From Winogradskyella wichelsiae (GTDB lineage: Bacteria; Bacteroidota; Bacteroidia; Flavobacteriales; Flavobacteriaceae), in assembly GCF_013403925.1 (NCBI RefSeq), contig NZ_JABFDJ010000004.1:346714-410713 (forward strand): a stretch of 64,000 nucleotides of DNA, in the 5' to 3' direction. The notes below the pieces were generated by a model. That model was not told where the DNA came from. It was given only the letters and a program-made list of their open reading frames with translations, and made no database searches. The translations under genes were made by a program, and so were the position numbers. Positions 1 to 8,668 of this stretch are shown here, one piece after another. Position 1 is the stretch's first letter; each line of letters begins with the position of its first letter.

Positions 1-1598
1 ATACTAAAGCATTGATTTCCATCTTTAACTTTCACGTATATAGTTTGAAAATCTACAGCTGTATTAGTATATGTATTGACCAATACATTAGTTTCATTAA
101 AAGCATCTGCTTCAGTTTCAAAAAAAGATAGTGATGCACCTAACGGAATTTGATTTTGAATCACTATTTCTATATCACTTAAATTAAAAGTTGAAATTCC
201 ATCGATAACATCACCATCACAACCTTCTAAATCAGGAATTACTAATATATTATTAGACGTCTGAAGTTCTAATTCTACGACATCATAGCAGTTAGAATTA
301 TTAACAATATAGCCATACACCTTTTGAAACGGTATAGTATTTTGAAAATTATTAGCATTAAGAATAGGGTTTGAATAGCTTAAAGCATCTGTTTCTGTTA
401 AAAAGAAATCAATAACATTTAAAGTATTATCAAAATTGGTCAGATCATTTGAAGCTTCATATAAATTAAATGTTGTTAATCCATCTTGGTTAACATCACA
501 TTCAATTAAAACTGCATCAGCTCCCACAGGTACTGAGCTATATTCAATAACAACTTCACCATAAGAAATACAGCCGTTTGCTAAACCAATTTCAACATTA
601 TATGTACCAGCGTCAGTTACAGTATAAACTCCACAATTGACACAATTACTAGGTTGTGATTCGACTAGGACCCCATCCTTAAACCAATCATAAGATGGTG
701 ATCCAGGTTCACTAACACTTAATTCTAAAGTTTCACCTTCACAAAGCGAATTTTGCGTTGCAACTAACCGATTAGGACCAATATCTGTAGACAATTGAAA
801 ACTCCCCGCTTCCAAAAATACTGCTGAATCATATCTATAATTTTGCTCATCTGCAATTACGAGTTTTACATGGTATGTTTCATTAGGAATAACATTTGCT
901 GTAGCTGTTAAAATCGCCGTTTGTCCGTTAAAATTTATGGAAGAATTTGTATCGTTATAACTTCCAAAATAAGTTTCATTTAAAGGTGGGCAACTACCTT
1001 GAACCCCTGGCGTCACTGTGGTTGCTTTTACCGGTGTATTTGTATCTGGAACTAATGCTATATTTTCATACTGCACTTGACCAGAAGCAGGCCGAATTAA
1101 AAAACCAAACAAATCTGAGTAATTACAACTATTAGGGTTTCCTTCTTGATACTCTTCTGAAGCAAATAGATATCTAAAACTTATTTGTGAAGCTACTGAT
1201 GTAAAATCGAATTCTAAAATTGTTGCGTTAATAGTACCCGATTCATTCAATGCATTTTCTAAATCTGTATCGCCAATCCAATTAGAGGCATCGTCATCAC
1301 TTAAGCTATTGTTTGGTCCTGGAACATTTTGCAATCTACCCGTGCTTAAAACCAAACCACTTTCAAAAGGAAAAGTTGTCCCTGATGCATCAAAAAAGCC
1401 ATAACTCTGGTCAGAACCACCAAAATCACCACCATAAACATTATTAACAATAACATTGTCAATACAATCACTATCAATAAGTATGTTTTCAATAAGTTGT
1501 TGAGGCGTATAGGTTTGACTATCTACCGAAATATTCTGTGCAGAATTCAATAACGTAAATAGAAGGGCAATTAAAAGGGAGATGCTCTTTAGTTTCAT
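1..1598 (-). CDS. Choice-of-anchor L domain secreted protein (C-terminus cut by window edge)
   Basis: The minus-strand frame is open from an ATG at 1598 to the left window edge, about 532 codons with no stop. A Sec signal peptide starts the protein (MKLKSISLLIALLFTLL followed by NSAQ). Residues about 25-220 match the choice-of-anchor L pattern: a TPQQLIENIL start, a GGSDQSYGFFDASG stretch, then FRYLFASEEYQE and a cysteine-containing loop around NSCNYSDLFGF. After it come Ig-like modules with paired cysteines (LCEGETLELSVSEPGSP and repeats of the type 'ECDVNQDGLTTFNL'). In flavobacteria such proteins usually end in a T9SS type B sorting domain of the gliding-motility-associated type; that end is outside the window, so secretion by T9SS is inferred. 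It is probably a cell-surface or released adhesion-like protein, and the ligand is unknown. Confidence 0.85.
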   Translation of the reverse strand, partial: MKLKSISLLIALLFTLLNSAQNISVDSQTYTPQQLIENILIDSDCIDNVIVNNVYGGDFGGSDQSYGFFDASGTTFPFESGLVLSTGRLQNVPGPNNSLSDDDASNWIGDTDLENALNESGTINATILEFDFTSVASQISFRYLFASEEYQEGNPNSCNYSDLFGFLIRPASGQVQYENIALVPDTNTPVKATTVTPGVQGSCPPLNETYFGSYNDTNSSINFNGQTAILTATANVIPNETYHVKLVIADEQNYRYDSAVFLEAGSFQLSTDIGPNRLVATQNSLCEGETLELSVSEPGSPSYDWFKDGVLVESQPSNCVNCGVYTVTDAGTYNVEIGLANGCISYGEVVIEYSSVPVGADAVLIECDVNQDGLTTFNLYEASNDLTNFDNTLNVIDFFLTETDALSYSNPILNANNFQNTIPFQKVYGYIVNNSNCYDVVELELQTSNNILVIPDLEGCDGDVIDGISTFNLSDIEIVIQNQIPLGASLSFFETEADAFNETNVLVNTYTNTAVDFQTIYVKVKDGNQCFS

Positions 1599-1617
1599 TT
1601 TTATTTTTAAGGGAAGG

Positions 1618-1625
1618 CAAATATA
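1618..1625 (-). promoter_or_regulatory. -7 element for the choice-of-anchor L gene
   Basis: On the minus strand this reads TATATTTG, matching the Bacteroidota -7 consensus TAnnTTTG, about 20 bp upstream of the ATG at 1598. No clear -33 TTTG was found at the standard spacing. Confidence 0.4.
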
Positions 1626-2083
1626 CATATCAAGCCAAAATAAAAAGTATTTTATGATGTTAAAAAATCATTAATCAACTGATTGAATTCATACTATATA
1701 AAAATACAATCCTGTTTTCTATAATCGCTTATTCTTTTACTTTTTGCCACTCTTAACTAACTACAAATTATAACATAACCGACGAGATTTATGAATCAAA
1801 AAAAAGGTCCTTATGGTATTTTTCCAAATTAGAAATTTATAAACGTTATGGTATATTATTTTTTTATAGGTCATAATATAAAATGGTACGAAATAGCAAA
1901 CAAAGGTTTAATAAAAACAAGTCATGTTTTACCTGTAGTAACTTATTTCTATGTTCTCTAATTAAACGACACAACTATTAGCTCTAAACCAATGACAGGT
2001 TTGGTTAACCTTAATCAATAATACCTAAATTGTTTTAACACCATTGTAACGCAGATTGCATTAAAAGTATAAGTTCATTATTG
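1626..2083. other. Non-coding stretch between divergent genes
   Basis: AT-rich sequence between the choice-of-anchor L gene (minus) and uvrB (plus). No RNA gene, repeat or convincing short ORF was seen. It probably holds only promoter and leader sequence for the two divergent genes. Confidence 0.5.
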
Positions 2084-2091
2084 TAACTTTG
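2084..2091 (+). promoter_or_regulatory. -7 element of uvrB, almost touching the start codon
   Basis: TAACTTTG matches TAnnTTTG exactly and ends only 4 bp before the uvrB ATG at 2096. Transcription from it would start at or next to the A of the start codon, so the message would be leaderless or nearly so. Confidence 0.5.
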
Positions 2092-2095
2092 CATT

Positions 2096-4096
2096 ATGCG
2101 ATTTAAAATTGAATCTGAATTTAAACCTACAGGTGATCAGCCACAAGCCATACAAAAACTGGCCAAAGGCATCACAGATAAAGAAAAATACCAAACCCTC
2201 TTAGGTGTTACAGGTTCTGGTAAAACATTTACCGTTGCCAATGTTATTGAAGAAGTGCAACGACCAACGCTAATCTTAGCTCATAACAAAACCTTAGCAG
2301 CACAACTTTACTCTGAGTTTAAACAGTTTTTCCCAGAAAATGCCGTTGAATATTTTGTATCTTATTATGATTATTACCAACCTGAAGCTTACATTCCTGT
2401 TTCTGGTGTTTACATAGAAAAAGATTTATCTATTAACGAAGAAATTGAGAAGATGCGTTTAAGCACCACCTCTTCCCTACTTTCTGGTCGTCGTGATGTT
2501 ATTGTCATTGCCTCTGTATCTTGTTTATATGGTATTGGAAATCCTGTAGAATTTCAGAAAAATGTCATTTCTATAGAACGAGATCAAGTAATTTCTCGGA
2601 CTAAGTTATTACATCAATTGGTTCAAAGTTTGTACTCTAGGACTGAAGCTGAGTTTAAAAATGGTAACTTTAGAATAAAAGGAGATACCGTAGATATTTT
2701 TCCTGGTTACGCAGATCACGCCTTTAGAGTTCATTTTTTTGGAGATGAAATTGAAGAAATTGAAGCCTTTGATGCCCGAACAAATGAAATTATAGAGCGC
2801 TACGACCGTCTTAATATTTACCCAGCAAACATGTTTGTAACATCACCAGATGTTTTAAATGGAGCTATAAAAGATATTCAAGACGATTTAGTAAAACAGT
2901 ATGATTATTTTAAAGAGATAGGTAAACATCTTGAAGCCAAACGACTTAAAGAACGTACAGAATTCGATTTAGAAATGATTCGCGAATTAGGCTATTGTTC
3001 AGGAATTGAGAATTACTCTAGATATTTAGATGGAAGAATGCCAGGAACGCGTCCTTTCTGTTTACTCGATTATTTTCCTGATGATTTTTTAATGGTCATT
3101 GACGAAAGTCATGTTACTGTTTCTCAAGTTCATGCTATGTATGGCGGTGATAGAAGCCGAAAAGTTAACCTTGTAGATTATGGTTTTCGTTTACCTGCAG
3201 CCATGGATAACAGACCTTTAAAATTTGAAGAATTTGAAGCACTTCAAAATCAGGTTATTTATGTTTCTGCAACTCCTGCAGATTACGAAATGGAAAAAAC
3301 CGACGGTATTTATGTTGAACAAATCATTCGTCCTACAGGTTTATTAGACCCAATTATTGAAGTTAGACCAAGTTTAAATCAAATTGATGATTTAATTGAA
3401 GAAATTCAAATCCGTGTAGAAAAAGATGAACGAACTTTAGTGACCACCTTAACCAAAAGAATGGCTGAAGAGTTAACGAAATACTTAACTAGAATTTCAG
3501 TCCGAACTAGATATATTCACAGTGATGTAGACACTTTAGAACGTGTAGAAATCATGCAAGATTTACGAAAAGGAGTCTTTGATGTTTTAGTCGGTGTTAA
3601 CTTATTACGAGAAGGTTTAGATTTACCAGAAGTATCTTTAGTTGCTATATTAGATGCAGATAAAGAAGGTTTTTTACGTTCTGCACGTTCATTAACACAG
3701 ACGGTTGGTAGAGCTGCAAGAAACCTTAATGGAAAAGCTATTATGTATGCTGATAAGATTACCAAAAGCATGCAAAAAACTATGGACGAAACTAATTATC
3801 GTCGTGAAAAGCAAATTACGTATAATACCAAACATAATCAGGTACCAAAAGCTTTAAATAAGAGTTTAAATAGTGCACTAACACAAAACTCTGTCAGTAC
3901 TTATAGAACAGAATTAGATGCCAAAATAGCCGCAGAGCCAGAAAGTGATTATTTAACGAAAGGCGAGCTCGAAAAGAAAATCAGAGAAAACCGTAAACTT
4001 ATGGAGCAAGCTGCAAAAGCTTTAGATTTTTTAGAAGCTGCGCATTTTAGAGATCAAATTACAGCTTATCAGAGTAAACTAGAGCAGGTAAAATAA
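2096..4096 (+). CDS. uvrB: UvrABC excinuclease subunit B
   Basis: DNA-damage recognition and verification subunit of nucleotide excision repair. It is loaded by UvrA, uses its helicase motor to probe the strand, and recruits UvrC for incision. The 666-residue length is normal. Visible signatures: Walker A GVTGSGKT at residues 37-44, the damage-probing beta-hairpin region with YYDYYQPEAYIP near residues 91-102, the DEAD-like box VIDESHVT, the motif VSATPADYE, helicase motifs ending in QTVGRAARN, and a C-terminal UVR helix pair (about residues 625-665) that binds UvrC. The ATG start gives the canonical MRFKIESEF N-terminus. It is a single-gene unit with a very short leader, and no LexA-like box was recognised. 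Confidence 0.98.
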   Translation: MRFKIESEFKPTGDQPQAIQKLAKGITDKEKYQTLLGVTGSGKTFTVANVIEEVQRPTLILAHNKTLAAQLYSEFKQFFPENAVEYFVSYYDYYQPEAYIPVSGVYIEKDLSINEEIEKMRLSTTSSLLSGRRDVIVIASVSCLYGIGNPVEFQKNVISIERDQVISRTKLLHQLVQSLYSRTEAEFKNGNFRIKGDTVDIFPGYADHAFRVHFFGDEIEEIEAFDARTNEIIERYDRLNIYPANMFVTSPDVLNGAIKDIQDDLVKQYDYFKEIGKHLEAKRLKERTEFDLEMIRELGYCSGIENYSRYLDGRMPGTRPFCLLDYFPDDFLMVIDESHVTVSQVHAMYGGDRSRKVNLVDYGFRLPAAMDNRPLKFEEFEALQNQVIYVSATPADYEMEKTDGIYVEQIIRPTGLLDPIIEVRPSLNQIDDLIEEIQIRVEKDERTLVTTLTKRMAEELTKYLTRISVRTRYIHSDVDTLERVEIMQDLRKGVFDVLVGVNLLREGLDLPEVSLVAILDADKEGFLRSARSLTQTVGRAARNLNGKAIMYADKITKSMQKTMDETNYRREKQITYNTKHNQVPKALNKSLNSALTQNSVSTYRTELDAKIAAEPESDYLTKGELEKKIRENRKLMEQAAKALDFLEAAHFRDQITAYQSKLEQVK

Positions 4097-4135
4097 ATGC
4101 TCTCATCACTTTATTTTTTGAGCATTTTACACTTT
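4095..4135 (+). terminator. Possible terminator of uvrB
   Basis: An 8-bp stem (AAATGCTC at 4095-4102 with GAGCATTT at 4120-4127) has a 17-nt loop and is followed by a broken T-rich run. It overlaps the stop codon. The stem is weak and the T-tract interrupted. Confidence 0.35.
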
Positions 4136-4145
4136 ACTTTTAAGA

Positions 4146-4547
4146 TCAATTGTATTGTACCTTAAAAATATCAATTAGAAAATCTGGTGGTACCATTTTA
4201 TTTGGAAAACTCTCCATTAAATCAAGAACTCTATTTATAGAATCATGACTCAAGCCCATACGTAAACCAAAATTATGAATTTTAACCAATTGTTTAGGTG
4301 CCACTTTATGATCTAGATTCATAAGAAGAACTAATCTATGGAACTGAACAATACGCTCACTATGTGATTTTAAATGTAAGTAAGTTACAGGATGTTTAAA
4401 TAGATATTGAAAATCTTCCTTTGTAATATCTAACTGCTTTGCAATACTATATAAAAAATTATATTCAATAGAATTTACGCTATCTTCAGTTTGGGCAAAT
4501 GCAATCATCTCAGAAAGTAAACTCAATTTTTCTACGCGATTGGTCAT
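4146..4547 (-). CDS. TerB-like helical protein next to uvrB
   Basis: 133-residue soluble, mostly alpha-helical protein without signal peptide or membrane segment. The pattern of an early helix LLSEMIAFAQTEDSVNSIEYNFL, an acidic turn, and a later FHRLVLLMNLDHKV resembles the TerB-like fold (tellurite-resistance TerB family), in which two helical hairpins each carry acidic residues. Similar small proteins occur next to uvrB in other flavobacteria and have sometimes inherited a repair name by proximity; nothing in the sequence supports a direct repair role. It is convergent with uvrB. The function is unknown and the family call is from pattern only. Confidence 0.65.
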   Translation of the reverse strand: MTNRVEKLSLLSEMIAFAQTEDSVNSIEYNFLYSIAKQLDITKEDFQYLFKHPVTYLHLKSHSERIVQFHRLVLLMNLDHKVAPKQLVKIHNFGLRMGLSHDSINRVLDLMESFPNKMVPPDFLIDIFKVQYN

Positions 4548-4943
4548 AATTTTAATGGATTAAATTATACCGTAAAGTTACAGAGGTGCATTATTTTATT
4601 GTCGTTGATATAATGTATCTTGTCGAAAAATTAAACGTACTTAGTCGATTTTATTAAACGTTTGTCAAAAAAAACAGTAATTAAAACATAACAAATAAGC
4701 TATTATTCTTTATAAAGCACATTTTAAAACCTACAGAACATCCTATTTAAGAAATTAAAAATCAAGCAATTGAACTAAATAAAACAATTAATAACTAGAT
4801 CTATATACCTAAAATCATTTAGTTGAATTTCTTTACAACCTATAAAAATTATGAAAAAGCATATTCAGTCTGATTTAAGATACATATTAAAAATAATAAT
4901 CTAAATACGATTTCTATTCAATTTAAAATCAAAATTAAACCTT
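4548..4943. other. AT-rich intergenic region without a recognisable gene
   Basis: About 400 bp, extremely AT-rich, between a minus-strand TerB-like gene and a plus-strand DUF1456 gene. The longest in-frame ATG stretch near its right end is 17 codons (start 4851) and was not considered real. No RNA gene or repeat seen. Confidence 0.5.
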
Positions 4944-5192
4944 ATGACAAATAACGATATATTTAAAAAACTAAGAGTTGCTCACAAACTAAGAGATGAT
5001 GATATTGTAAAAATTCTAGAATTAGTAGATTTTAGAATATCAAAGAGTGAGCTAAACGCTATGTTTAGAAATGAAGACCATCCTAAATACATGGAATGTG
5101 GAGATCAAGTTTTAAGAAACTTTCTCAACGGATTAATCATTCACCTAAGAGGTCCGATGCCAAAAAAGAAGGATGTCAATAACCCTAAATAA
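4944..5192 (+). CDS. DUF1456 (YehS-like) protein, single domain
   Basis: 82-residue protein matching one DUF1456 unit: NDIFKKLRVAHKLRDDDIV at the N-terminus, then a helix ISKSELNAMFR and NEDHPKY followed by a C-terminal helix FLNGLIIHLRG. The E. coli homologue YehS has two such units (about 150 residues), so this is a half-size, single-unit version; flavobacterial members of this size are known. It ends in a short charged tail. The biochemical role is unknown. It is a lone gene ending in a strong terminator shared with sucC. Confidence 0.8.
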   Translation: MTNNDIFKKLRVAHKLRDDDIVKILELVDFRISKSELNAMFRNEDHPKYMECGDQVLRNFLNGLIIHLRGPMPKKKDVNNPK

Positions 5193-5229
5193 AAAAAAGA
5201 GCAACATTAAAATGTTGCTCTTTTTTTTA
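5192..5229. terminator. Bidirectional intrinsic terminator (DUF1456 / sucC)
   Basis: Perfect stem AGAGCAACATT / AATGTTGCTCT with a 2-nt loop at 5199-5222, with an A-run before and a T-run after. It can end both the plus-strand DUF1456 gene and the minus-strand sucC. Confidence 0.9.
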
Positions 5230-5273
5230 TTTATATATCTAATTTGTTATTAAAAAACCTCTCAGAAAATATT

Positions 5274-6464
5274 TTATCCTAAAACTTCTTGAACCTTATC
5301 AGCAGCTTCTTGGAATTCAGTTGCACTCATCACATCTAAACCAGAATTATCAATTAATTCTTTTGCAATGTCAGCATTAGTTCCTTGTAAGCGTACAATG
5401 ATTGGCACAGAAATATTACCCATGTTTTTATAAGCATCAATGACACCTTGTGCAACTCTATCGCATCTTACAATTCCACCAAAGATGTTTATTAAAATAG
5501 CTTTTACAGCAGGATCTTTTAATATAATTTTAAAAGCTGCTTCTACTCTAGCCGCATCAGCAGTACCACCAACATCTAAAAAGTTAGCTGGCTCTCCACC
5601 TGCTTGCTTAATTAAATCCATTGTTGCCATTGCTAAACCAGCACCATTTACCATACAACCAACGTTTCCGTCTAAATCCACATAGTTTAAACCTAAAGCA
5701 CCTGCTTCAACTTCAATTGGATTCTCTTCACGTAAGTCACGTAATTCCGCTAAATCTTTATGTCTATATAATGCATTTGCATCTAAGGTTACTTTAGCAT
5801 CAACTGCCATTATTTTGCTATCACTAGTTTTTAAAACTGGATTGATTTCAAATAAAGAAGCATCAGATTTATCGTAAGCTGTATATAAAGCGGTAACAAA
5901 TTTTGTCATTTCTTTAAAAGCAAGACCAGATAAACCTAAGTTAAAAGCAATACGACGCGCTTGAAAAGGTAAAATTCCTGTAGCAGGATCTATTTCTTCG
6001 TTATGTATTAATTCTGGTGTTTCTTCTGCAACAGTTTCAATATCCATACCTCCTTCTGTAGAATATACAATCATATTTCTACCAGTAGCACGGTTTAATA
6101 AAACAGAGATATAAAATTCGTCTGGCTCACTTTCACCTGGATAGTAAACATCTTCAGCAACTAAAACTTGATGAACACGTTTTCCTTCAGCAGAAGTTTG
6201 AGGTGTTACCAAATCCATTCCTATGATTTGTCCTGCAATTTCTTCAACTTCTTTTAGGTTTTTGGCTAATTTTACTCCACCACCTTTTCCACGTCCACCT
6301 GCATGAACTTGTGCTTTTATAACATGCCAACCTGTTTCAGTCTCTACTGTTAATTGCTTTGCTGCATCTACAGCTTCTTTAGCGTTGTGAGCTACAATAC
6401 CACGTTGGATACGTACTCCAAAACTACTTAATAATTCTTTTCCTTGATATTCGTGTAAATTCAT
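5274..6464 (-). CDS. sucC: Succinate-CoA ligase (ADP-forming) subunit beta
   Basis: Beta subunit of the TCA-cycle enzyme that couples succinyl-CoA cleavage to ATP (or GTP) synthesis, working with SucD as a heterotetramer in the cytosol. The 396-residue length is normal. Signatures: N-terminal MNLHEYQGKELL, the ATP-grasp glycine loop AGGRGKGGG near residue 58, FEINPV, the C-terminal CoA-ligase part with NGAGLAMATMD, GGTADAARV and FGGIVRCD, and the GTNADIAKELI end. sucD is not in this window, so the two subunits are encoded apart, which is common in flavobacteria. A -7 element lies just upstream and a shared terminator downstream. Confidence 0.98.
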   Translation of the reverse strand: MNLHEYQGKELLSSFGVRIQRGIVAHNAKEAVDAAKQLTVETETGWHVIKAQVHAGGRGKGGGVKLAKNLKEVEEIAGQIIGMDLVTPQTSAEGKRVHQVLVAEDVYYPGESEPDEFYISVLLNRATGRNMIVYSTEGGMDIETVAEETPELIHNEEIDPATGILPFQARRIAFNLGLSGLAFKEMTKFVTALYTAYDKSDASLFEINPVLKTSDSKIMAVDAKVTLDANALYRHKDLAELRDLREENPIEVEAGALGLNYVDLDGNVGCMVNGAGLAMATMDLIKQAGGEPANFLDVGGTADAARVEAAFKIILKDPAVKAILINIFGGIVRCDRVAQGVIDAYKNMGNISVPIIVRLQGTNADIAKELIDNSGLDVMSATEFQEAADKVQEVLG

Positions 6465-6489
6465 TTTAATCAGAAATTTATTGGTCCAA

Positions 6490-6497
6490 CAAAAATA
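6490..6497 (-). promoter_or_regulatory. -7 element of sucC
   Basis: Reads TATTTTTG on the minus strand (TAnnTTTG), 25 bp upstream of the sucC ATG. Confidence 0.45.
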
Positions 6498-6598
6498 AGC
6501 ATACTAATAGTTTTTAGCAATAGTTTTTATTAGAGATTTAAACTGCTGTAATTTTGCAATATAGCACTCCATCTATTTTTATTTAACCAAGTTAAATT

Positions 6599-7255
6599 TT
6601 ATATTTTTAAGTCTTTTATCACAGAAAATGCTTTATCTACCAAATAATCCTCTACAACAACTGTAAATTCATTGGTGGTAGAAACTACTTCATATAATGT
6701 AATGTTTTCCCAGGCCAAACGTTTAAAAATTTGATAGTATAAACCAACAACTTTAGAATTGCCATTTGGTAGATAAATACTAATAGCAGACAATTTATCT
6801 TGTAATCCTATTTGTGTTTCTTTTTCAAAAATCTGTAAAATACTTTCCTTTTCGGTAGTTGATATAATAATATTACTCTCAAACATTCCTCGAGTAAAGG
6901 CATAGAAAATTTGATGATTGGCGCTTATTCTATCTAATATTTTAGAATGACTTTCTATAAGTGTTTTTGAATTTTGAAACGTAAAGTCACTTAAATTTGA
7001 ACGTACTGTAATATCTCCTAATTGATTAAATACCTTTTGCAGGCGGTTTTTATTTTCAAGATTTAATGGCTGCTGAAAGCGTCTAAGTGCCATCATTATA
7101 GCCCCGTCTTTAACAGGTTTTCTTAACATTTTAGAAATAGGCTCATTTAAATCTTTAGCTAAAGCTGAAAAATTAATAATTTCTCGAGATAAGCCTTCTT
7201 CTAAAAATGGACTAGACATAATAATTTCTTGAACACACGATGCAATGGTTTTCAT
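6599..7255 (-). CDS. Aspartokinase-like ACT-domain protein without a kinase domain
   Basis: 218-residue protein. The N-terminal half is helical with a winged-helix-like look (IINFSALAKDL, ISKMLRKPVKDGAIMMALRR). The C-terminal half (about 120-218) has the ACT-domain pattern seen in the regulatory part of aspartate kinases: LSAISIYLPNGNSKVVGLYYQIFKRLAWENITLYEVVSTTNEFTVVVEDYLVDKAFSVI. There is no amino-acid kinase domain (no KxGG or catalytic core), so it cannot be a functional aspartokinase although such proteins are often labelled that way. It is divergent from lysA across a 116-bp gap, which suggests a lysine- or aspartate-family amino-acid-sensing role; that role is inferred from position and fold. 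Confidence 0.8.
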   Translation of the reverse strand: MKTIASCVQEIIMSSPFLEEGLSREIINFSALAKDLNEPISKMLRKPVKDGAIMMALRRFQQPLNLENKNRLQKVFNQLGDITVRSNLSDFTFQNSKTLIESHSKILDRISANHQIFYAFTRGMFESNIIISTTEKESILQIFEKETQIGLQDKLSAISIYLPNGNSKVVGLYYQIFKRLAWENITLYEVVSTTNEFTVVVEDYLVDKAFSVIKDLKI

Positions 7256-7330
7256 TTTGTTAACTATTTAACATTTTGTGTAAAAATAGCTATTTTTTTA
7301 CATTTATATGTTTTAAATAAGGATTACATT

Positions 7331-7338
7331 TACTTTTG
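7331..7338 (+). promoter_or_regulatory. -7 element of lysA
   Basis: TACTTTTG matches TAnnTTTG, 33 bp upstream of the lysA ATG, in the shared divergent region with the ACT-domain gene. Confidence 0.5.
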
Positions 7339-7371
7339 ACAACTTAAACCAATAATAATACTTAATAAAAG

Positions 7372-8577
7372 ATGGAGCAAAACACCTTATTACAAATTGC
7401 AAAGGATTTCGGAAGTCCTGTATATGTATATGATGCCGAAAAAATCGAATTTCAGTACAAACGATTAACTAAAGCATTTAGTAAGGTAAAGTCTTTAAAA
7501 CTAAACTACGCGGTTAAAGCCCTGTCTAATATTTCAATATTAAAACTGTTTAATTCTTTTGGTTCTGGTATTGATACCGTTTCTATACAAGAAGTACAAT
7601 TAGGACTCAAAGCGGGCTTTAAACCTGAAAATATTATTTTTACACCAAACGGTGTTTCGTTAGAAGAAATTGAAAAAGTGGCTAAACTTGGTGTTCAAAT
7701 TAATATAGACAACCTTTCTATATTAGAGCAATTTGGAACAAAGCATCCTAAAACCCCTGTTTGTATTCGTATTAATCCTCACGTAATGGCTGGTGGCAAC
7801 ACTAATATCTCAGTTGGTCATATAGATAGTAAATTTGGAATTTCAATTCATCAGATTCCACTTTTGTTACGCATTGTAGAAAATACAAAAATGAATATCA
7901 ACGGTATTCACATGCATACTGGAAGCGATATTTTAGATATTGACGTATTCTTATATGCAAGTGAAATTTTATTTGAAACGGCTAAAAATTTCAAAACTCT
8001 AGAATTTATTGATTTTGGATCCGGATTTAAAGTTCCTTATAAAGAAGGTGATATCGAAACAAATATTGAGGAATTAGGTGACAAATTATCCAAACGTTTT
8101 AATCAATTTTGTAAAGAATATGGAAGAGAATTAACACTCGCTTTTGAACCAGGAAAGTTTTTAGTGAGTGAAGCTGGTATTTTTTTAGCAAAAGTTAATG
8201 TCGTTAAACAAACAACCTCTACTGTTTTTGCTCAGATTGATTCAGGTTTCAATCATTTAATTAGACCTATGCTTTACGGATCTCAACACGAAATTGAAAA
8301 TATTTCTAATCCTAAAGGACGAGAACGTTTTTACTCTGTAGTGGGTTACATCTGTGAAACAGATACTTTTGCAAACAACAGACGTATTGCAGAAATAAAT
8401 GAAGGAGATATTCTTGGTTTTAAAAATGCTGGTGCCTACTGCTACTCTATGGCTAGTAACTACAATTCGCGTTACAGACCTGCTGAAGTTTTATTATATA
8501 AAGGAAAACCCCAACTTATCAGAAAACGTGAAACTTTTGATGACATTATAAATAATCAAGTTGAAATTACACTTTAA
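7372..8577 (+). CDS. lysA: Diaminopimelate decarboxylase
   Basis: PLP enzyme that decarboxylates meso-diaminopimelate to L-lysine, the last step of lysine biosynthesis. At 401 residues it has normal length. Fold-type III features: the PLP lysine in NYAVKALSN near residue 48, the HMHTGSDI motif, DFGSGFKVPY, the phosphate-contact region EPGKFLV, and the active-site motif ICETDTF with its cysteine and glutamate. The ATG start places the first beta strand correctly (FGSPVYVYDAE). The gene is alone on its strand, opposite the ACT-domain protein that may sense the product. Confidence 0.97.
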   Translation: MEQNTLLQIAKDFGSPVYVYDAEKIEFQYKRLTKAFSKVKSLKLNYAVKALSNISILKLFNSFGSGIDTVSIQEVQLGLKAGFKPENIIFTPNGVSLEEIEKVAKLGVQINIDNLSILEQFGTKHPKTPVCIRINPHVMAGGNTNISVGHIDSKFGISIHQIPLLLRIVENTKMNINGIHMHTGSDILDIDVFLYASEILFETAKNFKTLEFIDFGSGFKVPYKEGDIETNIEELGDKLSKRFNQFCKEYGRELTLAFEPGKFLVSEAGIFLAKVNVVKQTTSTVFAQIDSGFNHLIRPMLYGSQHEIENISNPKGRERFYSVVGYICETDTFANNRRIAEINEGDILGFKNAGAYCYSMASNYNSRYRPAEVLLYKGKPQLIRKRETFDDIINNQVEITL

Positions 8578-8638
8578 AAATAAACTAATAGCGTTAATTA
8601 TTTGTCTATTTAAAGCACTTAGATAAGGCCTTTACAAC

Positions 8639-8646
8639 TATCTTTG
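8639..8646 (+). promoter_or_regulatory. -7 element of the AI-2E-type transporter gene
   Basis: TATCTTTG matches TAnnTTTG, 22 bp upstream of the ATG at 8669. Confidence 0.45.
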
Positions 8647-8668
8647 ATTAGTTTTAAACCTTATCTAT

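Noticed and set aside
947..1135. Plus-strand 62-codon ORF
   Set aside because: It lies antisense inside the open minus-strand frame of the choice-of-anchor L gene and has no family features.
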